Shown here piece by piece: positions 46,733-59,300 of a DNA stretch of 64,000 bases (its first letter is position 1; each line of letters begins with the position of its first letter). The position numbers and the translations under genes were made by a program. The stretch lies in assembly GCF_021730395.1 (NCBI RefSeq), contig NC_069369.1:68165501-68229500 (forward strand), given 5' to 3'. The notes under the pieces were generated by a model, which was not told the origin of the DNA, ran no database searches, and was given only the letters and a program-made list of their open reading frames with translations. This DNA is from Mercenaria mercenaria. Taxonomy: Eukaryota > Mollusca > Bivalvia > Venerida > Veneridae.

Positions 46733-47357
46733 CGGAATTCCGTTAGGGCCATCGCCTTTGAATGTGTTCATCTGAAACGCGATACTCGATAGTACGATGA
46801 TGAAAACGGGAAATCACGAAACTACGATAACGAAAACGCGACAACACGATGATGATAACGCGATACTACAATAACGAAAACGCGATAATACGATAGTATG
46901 ATGATGATAATGTACGGAATTCTGTTAGGGCCATCGCCTTTTAATGTGTTGATCTGAAACGCGATACTCGATAGTACGATGATGAAAACGCGAAAATACG
47001 AAACTACGATAACAAAAATGCGACAACACGTTGATGATAACGCGATACTACGATAATGAAAACGCGATAATACGATAGTACGATGATGATAATGCGATAT
47101 ACTATCCCGTTTTCACCATCGTACTGTCGCGTTTTCACCATCGTACTATCGTATTATCGCGTTTTCGTTATCGTAGTATCGTGATTTCGCAATTTCATTA
47201 TCGTACTATCGCGTTATCACCATCATACTATCGCGTTATCGCCATCGTACTGTCGCGTTATCATCATCGTACTGTCGCGATATCACCATCGTACTGTCGC
47301 ATTATCGTACTGTCGCGTTTTCACCATCGTACTGTCGCGTTATCATTATCGCACCAT

Positions 47358-48275
47358 CGCCTTCCAGTGCGCATGTGCATGCTAAAATTGAGAAGATTAG
47401 AAGTTATGCTGTTAGAACTACAGTTCCTGCTCTAGCGATAGGGCGATATACAGATTCGAACGCGGGTGCTCGTGTGTGAAAATCATGATTTTTATTGATG
47501 ATCCTCCTATAGCTATACAGCTGCTAGTTATTCAAAAGCAAAACATAATTAATGAACCATTCATTTTGCATGCTTTTTCAGCTTTCGTCAATTTAAGAGA
47601 TATTTACAGAAAATGAATTTAAGGAGACAAAGCGTGTGGGATGTTGAACAGGTCCAGAATGCTGTGCAGATATGATTTTACTGCATTTCTCATTCCTGTA
47701 AAATCATAAATAAAATGTCTGAGTAAAGGGGCGTTAACTCTGTCACTTTTGGTTGTAAACAGCTTTACTTTTTATTTTATTTTTGAAGAAAATTGCCAGA
47801 CTTTAATGCATTAAAATGAAAATATGTGCCATGAAAACTGCAAACAATATTCTTCGAATATTTGCGATGCTCCGATTTCAGTGTTGTTATGCGTCTTACG
47901 GAATTCAACATCAGCTTTACAAGACATGCATTTGCTTTTCAGTGTAGAAATAAAAGCCATCATATTTGTGAAAATATTCATCATCATATTTGTGAAAATA
48001 TTCATGTCAGATCAAAATAAACGCCATGATCATGGTACAATATAACATTCTTTTTTGTTGTTATTAATCTTATATCATATAGAAAACTCAAAGCGATTGA
48101 CCTGCAGAGGTTTTGCCAAAGTATATATTTGGTTTTTAAATTAGCTGAAAAACGTTTTACAATCCATTAGCAAGCAATATAAATCATTTTGAATTTCAAC
48201 AGTGCTTAAATAACAAGATACATAGAAACCAGAACACTCGAGAGGAAATTCTTCTATGGCATGGGCACCGGAAGA
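47358..48275. repeat. Foldback core unit 1
   Basis: Starts CGCCTTCCAGTGCGCATG and ends near GGCATGGGCACCGGAAG, a decayed inverted match. The interior contains a 24-bp duplication (ATCATATTTGTGAAAATATTC twice, about 47960-48005). Over 90 percent alike by eye to cores 2 and 3. Contains small open frames on both strands (+ 47824-48045, - 47811-48005). Confidence 0.65.
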
Positions 48276-49036
48276 GACATGGTGTAAGTACGATAGATGT
48301 GATAACGCGACGTACGATGGTGACAAGGTGGACAGTACGATAACGATTACGCGACAGTACGATAGTGATAATGCGACAGTACGATGGTGAAAACGCGACA
48401 ATACGATGGTGATAACGCGACAGTACGATGATGATAACGCAACAGTACGATGGTGATAATGCGATAGTACGATGATGAAATTGCGAAATCACGATACTAC
48501 GATAACGAAAACGCGATAGTACGATAGTGCGATGGTGAAAACGCGACAGTACGATAGAAAACGCGATAATACGATATCATATGATATATTACGGAATTTC
48601 GTTAGGGCCATCGCCTTTTAATGTGTTGATCTGAAACGCGATACTCGATAGTACGATGATGAAAACGCGAATCATCACGAAACTACGATAACGAAAATGC
48701 GACAACACGATGATGATAACGCGATACTACGATAATGAAAACGCGATGATACGTAGTACGATGATGATAATGCGATATACTATCCGTTTCACATCGTACT
48801 GTCGCGTTTTCACCATCGTACTATCGTATTATCGCGTTTTCGTTATCGTAGTATCGTGATTTCGCAATTCATTATCGTACTATCGCGTTATCACCATCGT
48901 ACTGTCGCGTTATCACCATCGTACTGTCGCGTTATCATCATCGTACTGTCGCGTTATCACCATCGTACTGTCACATTATCGTCACTCGTACTGTCGCGTT
49001 TCACCATCGTACTGTCGCGTTATCATTATCGCACAT

Positions 49037-49940
49037 CGCCTTCCGGTGCGCATGTGCATGCTAAAATTGAGAAGATTAGAAGTTATGCTTTTAGAACTAC
49101 AGTCCTGCTCTAGCGATAGGGCGATATGCAGATTCGAACGCGGGTGCTCGTGTGTGAAAATCATGATTTTATTGATGATCCTCCTATAGCTACAGCTGCT
49201 AGTTAGTCAAAAGCAAAACATAATTTAAAACCATTCATTTTGTTTTCAGCTTTCGTCAATTTAAGAGACATTTACAGAAAATGAATTTAAGGAGACAAAG
49301 CGTGTGGGATGTTGAACAGGTCCAGAATGCTGTGCAGATATGATTTTACTGCATTTCTCATTCCTGTAAAATCATAAATAAAATGTCTGAGTAAAGGGGC
49401 GTTAACTCTGTCACTTTTGGTTGTAAACAGCTTTACTTTTTATTTTATTTTGAAGAAAATTGCCAGACTTTAATGCATTAAAATGAAAATATGTGCCATG
49501 AAAACTGCAAACAATATTCTTCGAATATTTGCGATGCTCCGATTTCAGTGTTGTTATGCGTCTTACGGAATTCAACATCAACTTTACAAGACATGCATTT
49601 GCTTTTCAGTGTAGAAATAAAAGCCATCATATTTGTGAAAATATTCATCATCATATTTGTGAAAATATTCATGTCAGATCAAAATAAACGCCATGATCAT
49701 GGTACAATATAACATTCTTTTTTGTTGTTTTATCTTATACTACTATAGAAAACTCAAAGCGATTGACCTGCAGAGTGTTTTGCCAAAGTTACATATTTGG
49801 TTTTTAGCTGAAAAACGTTTTACAACCATTAGCAAGCAATAGAAATCATTTTGAATTTCAACAGTGCTTAAATAACAAGATACATAGAAACCAGAACACT
49901 CGAGAGGAAATTCTTCTATGCGCATGGGCACCGGAAGGCG
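49037..49940. repeat. Foldback core unit 2
   Basis: Cleanest TIR pair: CGCCTTCCGGTGCGCATG at the left and GCGCATGGGCACCGGAAGGCG at the right. Flanked on the left by 22-bp subrepeats in one orientation (ATCACCATCGTACTGTCGCG) and on the right by the same in the other. Confidence 0.7.
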
Positions 49941-50825
49941 GTAGTACGATGGTGATAACGCGACAGTACGATGGTGATAACGCGACAGTACGATGGTGAA
50001 AACGCGACAATACGATGGTGATAACGCGACAGTACGATGGTGATAACGCGATAGTACGATGATGATAACGCGACAGTACGATAGTGATAACGCGACATAC
50101 GATAATGGAATTGCGAAATCACCATACTACGATAACGAAAACGCGATAATACGATAGTACGATGGTGAAAACGCGACAGTACGATGTGAAAACGCGATAG
50201 AATGATATCTAGAATTTATCGGTTCGTTATCGTAGTATCGCGTTATCGCTCATGTTGTCGCGTTTTCGTTATCGTAGTTTCGTGATTTCGCGTTTTCATT
50301 ATCGTACTATCGAGTATCGCGTTTAGAGTGAAACATCAAAGGCGATGGCCCTAACGGAATCACGAATAACTCGTTTGATATTGCAAACGTGACTCAACGA
50401 ATGACGACAAAAATCGCGATGTCTTTAACATAACGATAAAGTCGATAATACGATAGTAGATCTGTATCGTAGGTCATGCGATGTATATCAGAAACGCATT
50501 TACATCGATATAGATGACGCGTTCACGAACACATAACGATAAACGCGAAAGATGTAGTTAATCGCGATTTTCGTTAATCGTAGTATCGTGATTTGCAATC
50601 TATCGGATTAAATCGTACTATCGCGTTTCACCATCGTACTGTCGTTTGCGTTTTCACATCGTATATCGTGCAGTTTCAACATTATCGTACTATCGCGTTA
50701 TCACCATCGTACTGTCGCGTTATCACAATCGTACTGTCGCATTATCATCATCGTACTGTCGCGTTATCACCATCGTATTGTCGCGTTATCACCATCGTAC
50801 TGTCGCGTTATCATTATCGCATCAT

Positions 50826-51748
50826 CGCCTTCCGGTGCGCATGTGCATGCTAAAAATGAGAAGATTAGAAGTTATACTTTTAGAACTCACTCCTGCTCTA
50901 GCGATAGGGCGATATGCAGATTCGAACGCGGGTGCTAGTGTGTGAAAATCTATGATTTGTATTGATGATCCTCTATAGCTCACAGCTGCTAGTTAGTCAA
51001 AAGCAAAAAATAATTAACATTTTTCCATGTTTTTTTAGCTTTCGTCAATTTAAAGTCATTTACAGAAAATGATTTAGGGAGACAAAGCGTGTTGGATGTT
51101 GAACAGGTTCAGAATGCTGTGCAGATATAATTTTACTGCATTTCTCATTCCTGTAAAATCATAATTAAAATGTCTGAGTAAGGGGGCGTTAACTCTTTTG
51201 GTTGTAAACTGCTTTACTTTTTATTTTATTTTTGCAGAAAATTGCCAGACTTTGATGCATTAAAAGAAACTATGTGCCATGAAAACTGCAAACAATATTC
51301 TTCGAATATTTGCGATGCTCCGATTTCAGTGATGTTATGCGTCTTACGGAATTCAACATCAATGACCTGAGCTTTACAAGACATGCATTTGCTTTTCAGT
51401 GTTGAAATATAAACCATCATATTTGTGAAAATATTCATCATCATATTTGTGAAAATATTCATGTCAGACCAAAATAAAAACAAAAAAAAAAAAAAAAAAC
51501 GCCCTGATCATGGTACAATATAACATTCTTTTTTTCTTGTTATCATATACTATATAGAAAACTCAAACCGATTGACCTGCAGAGTTTTTGCCTAAGTACA
51601 TATTTGGTGTTAGCTGAAAAAACTTTTTACAACCCATTAGCAAGCAATAGAAATCATTTTTAATTTCAACAGAGCTTAAATAACAAGATAAATAGAAACC
51701 AGAACACTGGAGAGGAAATTCTTCTGTGCGCATGGGCACCGGAAGGCG
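50826..51748. repeat. Foldback core unit 3
   Basis: Same TIRs as core 2. It differs by a 9-bp insertion (ATGACCTGA) in the middle, an A-tract of about 20 at 51482-51500 and scattered substitutions. The - strand open frame is longer here (51226-51483), whereas the + strand frame is interrupted. Confidence 0.65.
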
Positions 51749-52153
51749 ATAGTACGATGATGATAACGCGATAGTACGATGGTGATAACGCGACAGTACG
51801 ATGGTGATAACGCCACAGTACGATGACGATAATGCGACAGTACGATGATGATAACGCGATAGTACGATGGTGATAACGCGATAGAACGATAATGATATTG
51901 CGAAATCACGATACTACAATAACGAAAATGCGATAATACGATAGTACGATGGTGAAAACGCGACAGTACGATGATGAAAACGCGATAGTGTATTGCATTA
52001 TCATCTTCGTACTATCGTAGTATCGCGTTATCATCATCGTGCTGTCGCGTTTTCGTTATCGTGGTTTCGTGATTTCGCGTTTTCATCATCGTACTATCGA
52101 GTATCGCGTTTCAGATCAATACATTCAAAGGCGATGGCCCTAACGGAATTCCG

Positions 52154-53724
52154 TATAAAGCTTCGTTTTTTCGTGCTCACGTGCCAGACACGCAATGACA
52201 GGAAGCCAAAACAAATCAGCAGTTTAATGTCGTTTCGAACAAAAATAAAAGTGGCCATAATAAAATTAAGTTATGATCATCTTGTTATCAGGTAGGTTCA
52301 GACGAATGAAAAGGAGATATGCAAATATGTACATTCCATTTTAATTGATTTACTAGGCTTACATCAGAACAGCTGAAAGATAAAAGATTTCGTCTGCTAT
52401 AAATTTTAGTTACAAAATGTGATTTTTCTTCAAAAAAATCCTGTTTGTTTGTTTAAAATCTCTTATTTGGGATTAAAAGATCGTTCAAAAAGGAAAACGT
52501 CTCTCACACGCACTCCAGCGTTTCTTTTAAGCACATGTAATATATCATATTGCAAGTTTCAAAAGCATTCTCGCCTCACTAGTAAATACATCAGGAAAGA
52601 ATATCACGGGCACACATCTGTGATCTAAAAGTCCTATATATTCACGAACGACTGCGTACTTGCAAGACAATATCTCTTTGGATGTGATTATTACAAGGTA
52701 TTGTTTATATTCATTTTGATGCTCATCTACATTTTTTATTTTGTTTTTGTACATATAATTTAAATTTTCAAGTGAAATTATAGAACAAAATTGTGCCTAA
52801 AACGGCTGAAAATTCTTCTTTAAAACGACTAGTTGACGAGCAGTTCATAACCAATCAAAACATTTTGATAAGTGTCAAAAGTCTATATTACCATCTTCTG
52901 AGGTGTCATATCATTATTTTCATTAAAGGTTCATAATGCTTTTGCTTAAAATGTGTCTGCCACATTGTCCGTTATGAACATAAAATATATCAGGATCTGT
53001 TCCGTGTTAAATTCTATTTAACATATTGTTTTCTCTAATATTTATTAAAAGTTTGAGTATTGATTAGCAAAGTAGAAAGTTTCATTGAATTTATTGTTTT
53101 TTATTACCTCTCTTTAAGACATAAACTGTAAAAGTTCATTTAAAGTAGCGTTTTTCAAACCATATAATTATGCATAACATCTATTTGGATAGCTGTTTCA
53201 TCTGTTTTGAGCATAGAATTTAAAACCTTATGGAATTTTAAGTTGATGATCAGAGAGTAACGAATGTAAGATTATTTTTTTCTGGTGTTCATGTTTGTGT
53301 AAACCTAGTCCCTATCCGTTACTCTAGCCACCTCCATAATTATCAGATTGGAAATGATTTAAGAAAATGAGTACTGACATATGTTTTGTGCCGAAATAAG
53401 AAACTCATCGCCGTTTTTCGAATATTACTGATGCCGGTCAAAAACAATTCAAGGATGATTTCTTTAGAATGACAAATATATGTACTTTCCAGTAAATTGT
53501 TAACTCATTTGATTGGATTTAAAATAAACATTTCAAACAAACATTACCTTTAGAATAGGTGGAAATGAAAAAAAATATGAATTAACGATCTGTTTTTGAT
53601 TTATCGACTACTTCAATTATTTTCATGAATTAGGAATAAGAATTTTTGTCGAGATAAAATATTTCAATCCAGAAATTGCATTTTGACACGTTCGTTGAAC
53701 TTTTCAGCCAGTGCATGCATCAAG
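52154..53724. other. 5' flank of the FReD gene
   Basis: AT-rich, no recognised exon. CTTTTCAG at 53699-53707 is a possible acceptor 18 bp before the FReD start codon, so a non-coding first exon may lie upstream. ATAAAATA at about 53655 could be a TATA-like box instead. Confidence 0.3.
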
Positions 53725-54676
53725 ATGAATCCATCCTTCTTAGTGTTAGCAATATCATTGAGATTTGTCACCGCCCAGGACAGTCTTTGCATTTCGGTCG
53801 TCAAAATGCAGGCCAGCGACAACAGTGCATCATCTGGTGGTAAGGAATATGTCACAAAAGAACAATTCGATGATTTAATGAGACAACTGGTACTATCAGT
53901 GAATACAAGTACGAGAGTGAACTAGCTGGAAAGAATTACGCCACGAAAGAAGATATTAAGGAGATGATGAGACAGCTGTATGTTAATATATCAACTGAAA
54001 TGAATCAAAAGAGATGTGAAGACTCCACTGAAAGTCAGAAGGCTAATGCGAAACCCCGTGACTGTCAGGATATCCAAGCACAAGGTAATTTGACAACCGG
54101 TACTTATACAATATACCCAGGTAAAAATACTGATGGAATCTTGGTAAGATGTGAAATGAACACAGCAACTGGGGGATGGACAGTTATACAACGACGCACT
54201 TCGAACACAGACTTTTATAAAACATGGAATGAATACGATAATGGTAACATTAAGGACAATTTCTGGCTCGGTAACCGACATATTCATGAAATAACTAATC
54301 AAGGCCAATACAAACTGCGTGTTGATCTCACAAGTATGGGAGGCCAGACAGCCTACGCAGAGTATCGTGAATTTTCTGTTGGTGATGCCGATTCAAGCTA
54401 CAAGTTGTTTCTTGCCGGTTACAACGGTACTGCTGGAGACAGTCTGACACGAAATGGAAATGGAAGAAAGTTTTCAACGCACGACAGGGACAATGATGCC
54501 TTCAGAGGAAACTGCCAGTGCAGTATCACGGCGGGTGGTGGTACGATGCATGTCACACGTCCAATCTCAACGGAGATTATGGAAATAGAGAATATGGTAA
54601 AGGTCCAGTCTGGCAGTCATGGAAAGGATTATCTGCACCAATGAAAACTACAGAGATGAAAGTACGAAGAATTTAA
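53725..54676 (+). CDS. Secreted fibrinogen-related (FReD) protein, two frame breaks
   Basis: ATG at 53725 begins MNPSFLVLAISLRFVTAQ, a signal peptide. It is followed by two similar coil-like repeats (GKEYVTKEQFDDLMRQL and GKNYATKEDIKEMMRQL) and a fibrinogen C-terminal domain: PRDCQDIQAQGNLTTGTYTI, VRCEMNTATGGWTVIQRRTS, a WNEYDNGN...FWLGNRHIH block, the calcium-site-like DRDNDAF, NCQC, WWYDACHTSNLNGDYG and a VWQSWKGLSAPM end, stop TAA 54674-54676. Bivalve FReDs are pattern-recognition lectins, and CHTSNLNG lies in the ligand pocket region. The frame shifts twice, near 53900-53925 (between the two coil repeats) and near 54530 (just before WWYDAC). All three segments still read as good FReD sequence. 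It is either a young pseudogene or a gene with indel errors in this assembly. No coding intron is seen. Confidence 0.65.
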
Positions 54677-56304
54677 CAGTAACCATGAAAAGAGAACATA
54701 TTTCAACTGAACCTTTCTCTTTAAAACGAAATACAATTACAGATTTTTATACATTTTTTTTTTCACTTGAATGCAATTTTATTTCATATTTTTGTTTTGC
54801 AATATACAATACAACTTCATGAATACTATTTTCTGCAACTTAAGGTTTTGTCTTATAAAGTACTGACATTTACAGCATATCAAAGGTCAATATTTTAATT
54901 ATTTCATTACATTATTGTTTCTGACATTTCAGGAGTTCGGTAATTGTTTAAGGCACTTTGTAATTTTGTATAGATATTCCAAACAATGCAAGAACAAAAG
55001 CTTTTGCATACAAATCTTAACCTGTTGTGTGACGCTGGCATCAGTGGAATAATTCTACCATTGTTGAGCTCAAATGGGCTTTTATTCCTAGACAAATTTT
55101 ATTAATTTCAATTTACCAACGTAATGTTCTATTCATCCTACCTTCTGATTTAAAATAATTTTGCTTACAAACTAGTTTAGTCGTGCTTATCTTTAACAAC
55201 AGTTTGCAAATTAATACACCATTAAAATTTGTTGTTAATATAAGCCTTATTTTGTCCTTTAAAATAGCTCTTACAATTCGTGCGATTGGGTACCCTACGA
55301 AAGACCTGGCTTTAATTGATAAGTCCATAACGCCGCTGGATTCATTAAAGAGATAACCGTTTGCTCGACGATTTGAATTTAGTAAGGACTGTTTAAGATC
55401 AAACATGAATTGATATTCAGTGTTATACAACAATGTATGTGCGTTCAAAATATAGTTCCATGTTGTTGACGAAAATATGGTATAATGAGTCAGACAAGGG
55501 TATTTTTGTCTTAACTTTATTGCAGATGGTATTGAGAAAAGATCTAGACCTCTTCCGTTTTAGAAATCTAGGTTTCGGTTTTATTCCATTGAGCATTGAG
55601 AAAATGTCTACATATGCATACTTGGCAAGCAGCAATCATGGAAGCATTTTCAGACGGCAGTGTTTAACAGTTTATTTTTCATATATTACAGATAGCATCC
55701 CAATTTGTTTGGTAAGAATACCTAATTGGCTATATATCATTGATAAGCTCTTAAGTACTGAAAACGAGGCCTAAAGATTTATTGTTTATATGAAAAAAGA
55801 AGGAACTGAATCCAAAACGGTCCTTTTCAAGCCCAATATTCCATGATCCAAGTGCAGATAGCTAAATTCCTGACAAACGATATGTCAGCTTCTTTTAAGC
55901 GATTTCGTTCTTAAACTGTTTTTTTTTGGTAAATGCAACTACATTCATACCTATTAAAGGCATAATATGTCCCCCTGTGCGACAAAATAAAACTATTTCT
56001 GTGTACTTTCCATTCGGAACAAACGATCTTGTTATTTTCCGAATATTCAACAGAAGATATGCTTTAATGATTTTGTTATAATTAATTCCAACAGTTAGTC
56101 GAACATACATACAATTCCTATATTTTTTCACCGACGGATTTGTCGGGGCCAGCTCCAAAGCCTTTTCTCCAAGTTTAGTTTAAAGCACTGTTTGAAAACC
56201 ATATATTTTAAACCGATTTAAAACAGCCTTTTAAAGTCCGAAGTCATCTGAAGGAGGTCATATTTTTAATAGCATTTGTATGCCCTTTACACTGATCAGC
56301 ATGA
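54677..56304. other. Intergenic, between FReD gene and HtrL-like copy 3
   Basis: No exon with splice sites and no recognised repeat. The homology with the copy 2 region begins at about 56160. Confidence 0.3.
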
Positions 56305-59300
56305 TTAAAATAATGAAAACATTTCCTTAATTATAGTGTTTCCAAGGTAGAACCAGTCGTTTTCATGCGGAGACCTGTAAATTTGTAGTTCTACTTCCGG
56401 TTTTAACGACTTCCTTTTGTCCATTGAAAACATGGCGTAAACAACTTGTTGGTCAGTGTTTGCCAATCCCTTTAACAAGAAATGCTCTACAGCTCTTCGG
56501 AACTGGGCAGTAAATTTGGTTACATGCTCCTTTTCGCCAAAAACCAAACCGCCACCAAACAAAACAAGATTTTTCTTTATAATGTCTTCAGGATGTGACG
56601 TAAGTGGTAGTTTCGAATTTACAAGATTCACAGCAATTTTTGAATCAACGAAGCCCTTTGATTTGGTCAAATAAAATGCATTTTCTGATTTACGATTCCG
56701 GAAATACCCAAGATCCAACCACATATAATATTTTGTACCAAATATATTGAACTTTGCAGCGCGTTCAATCATGTCAAACTTAGCATGTTGTGCGCATGCG
56801 TACGCTGGAACAACCGTATTCGGATAATGTTTCGGATAACTCTTTGCACTGAATATCTTTTGTATTGTGTCAATATTTTGGAAAGCCCATGACGACGATC
56901 TTTCGATGAGAAATATATTTGTATGCTTTATGGATTCACTTCTTACTTTGAACATGTGTATTTTGAAATCTTCAGAATCCGTGTAGATTACCAATGAGTT
57001 GTTTAGGTATCGAAATGTCTTGGCCCAGTCAAAGTACAACTTCCTAGTGAAATATTGTCCTGGTGGTCCTTTTCTGAATGTTCCCAGATCAAAATATGCC
57101 GTGACAACGGTAACGTTCCCATAAATATTCTGCGTTGAATTTGGGTCAGAGTGATGATATTTCACTGAGGCATTCTGCATGTGATCAAAATGTTTTACCT
57201 GAAAAAGTATGAAAAAGTATATCTTGGAAGAAAAAAATCATCAGTTTCTAATTTTGTCTTGAAAAAGATACATAGATCTATGTATCCGTGCATGTAACCG
57301 TTTAAACATTCATTCGCACTTCAAAGACGAGATGTTTCGTGCAGTCTTTTTTGTTGCGATTTTGCTCAGCTGATTAGTGCACCAAGTTAGGATAAACCTA
57401 GTAAAACGCTGTGAAATTTCATATTTCACTTCTATCCTCTTATTTTACTTATCAATATTTTTTACAAACATTCTAGCATAATACTGCTGTTATTGTCACG
57501 TGTCGGTGGTGTTTTAACAGGAGAGAAAACGTCTGTTAACAGAGAGATTCTCGCGCTCACGTGCTGTTAAAACACCTTTTTATATTTGCACGTTCTGTGG
57601 CAAAGCGTAAACGTATTACGGCCCTAAAAGGGATAATTCAGAAGGAAATGGCGTCAACATGAAAAATCAACGTAAACTTTACCGAGCATTCATGGAAATT
57701 TAATGACGTTGAGGGACAATATATTCATATACTTGGTTTTTACTAGAATAGATAGAATAGCGTTAGTGCATTTTCTTTTCGTGTTATAACATCTTCAGAA
57801 TCCCTCGGGAATCGTTGGTATCCTCGCCCTACCGGGCTCGGGATTCTGCAGATATTAAAACAAAAAAAAATATGCGTTATCCCTACAGTAAAACTATAGA
57901 GAAAACGATGTTCAATAGTAGATTCCTGTTTAGATGATTGTTACATGTTGTCGCTTACCAAAGCAAGATTTCTTTCAGTAAAAGTACCTATTTCTTTTAA
58001 ATTTTAAGTTGACCTCAAGCAAAACAGTATAAACAAGTGAATGAAGTATCGCCATGCAATACAAAGTCCCCTACTGGAAGGCACCTAATTTTGTCTACAG
58101 CAGTATAACATAATGAATTGATATCTGTCGATAATGTATAAACAATATTGTACTATATATACAATATGTTATAACAAGACACTTGTATTAAAATTTGTAT
58201 ATATAAAAACCTATAGCTGTTTTAATATAGCATTTTTAGCCGATTATCAAAAAGGTATCATATAATTAAGTTATTTAAAGTTATCTATAGTAAAAAAAAA
58301 TGTCATATAAGTCAACACAAAACTCTTTCCCAGGTAAAGATAAGTCAAACACCTAAAATTGGACGTAACATGCATGTTGTACCACAGAAAATTGGTCTCG
58401 ATTTTTCCCTACGACCTGTAATAAATAAGTTACAATATAAGCTATTTATAGAAACAACAAAGGGACATAATTCTAAAAAACAAGGGTGCCTCATGGTGGT
58501 GAACATTTGTGCCAAGTTACATTAAAAACCCACCATGCATGAACAAGAAATGCTCCAGACAAAGTGATTCTTGAATTTGGCTTTTGACCTCTAAGTGTGA
58601 CCTTAACCTTAGACCTAGGGACCTGGTCCTTGTGCACAACAATCCGTCTCATGGTAGTGAACATTTATGCCAAGTTACATAAAAATCACTCCATGCATTA
58701 AGAAGAAATGTTCCAGACAAAGTCATTCTGGTATCTGACCTTTGGCCTCTATGTATGACCTTGACCTTTGACCTAGGGACCAGGTTCTTGTGCATGACTC
58801 TCTGTCTCATAGTGGTGAACATTTGTGCTAAGTAATATTCAGATCCTGTTTTGCATGACAAAGTTATAGACCGGACAGGAAAAATGTCCCATTGACTTTG
58901 ATCTCCAAGTGTGACCTTGACCTTTAAGCCAGGGTTCTGGGTGTTGCGCAGGACACGTTGTCTCATCATGGAGAACAGGTATGACAAATAATATTGAAAT
59001 CCCTTTATTGATGACAGAGCTCTGGACCGGACAGGAAAAAAAAAACACTACTGACCTTTGACCTCCAATTGTGACCTTGACCTTTGAGCTAGGGGTCCAG
59101 ATTCTGCGCATGACACGTCGTCTCATCATGGGGAACATTTGTGCCAAGTAATATTAAAATACCTTCATGGATGGTAGAGTTATGGACCGGACAGGAAAAA
59201 AGCCTGATGACCTTTGACCTCCAATTGCGACCTTGATCTTTGAGCCAGGGGTCCGGGGTTTCCACATGACACGTTGTCTTATCATGGGGAACATTTGTGC

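Larger units (their letters stand above)
46733..52153. mobile_element. Foldback-like composite element with three cores
   Basis: The left end is CGGAATTCCGTTAGGGCC followed by ATCGCCTTTGAATGTGTTCA and GCGATACTCGATAGTACGAT; the right end (about 52090-52153) is the inverted copy of the same segment, with TA on both outer sides. Further copies of this end segment lie inside: direct at about 46916 and 48590, inverted at about 50320-50376. Between them are arrays of a 22-bp subrepeat (AACGCGACAGTACGATGGTG plus AT) in both orientations and three cores (47358-48275, 49037-49940, 50826-51748). No transposase-like frame is present; the long frames here are repeat translations. Long TIRs made of short subrepeats are the hallmark of Foldback-type DNA elements. 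The segment 50377-50590 is degenerate. Confidence 0.65.

Noticed and set aside
46733-52153. CRISPR-like array of short repeats
   Set aside because: The 22-bp units are contiguous without unique spacers, occur in both orientations, and the window is animal nuclear DNA.
47181-52295. Open frames reading repeated RYHHRTVALSPSYCRV-type peptides
   Set aside because: They are translations of the 22-bp subrepeat: 22 is not a multiple of 3, so 66 bp gives the same 22-residue cycle in every frame and on both strands. No start context, splice sites or family similarity.
55113-55774. Opposed frames of 111 and 113 codons on the two strands
   Set aside because: Overlapping frames on both strands without splice sites or motifs; neither is supported.
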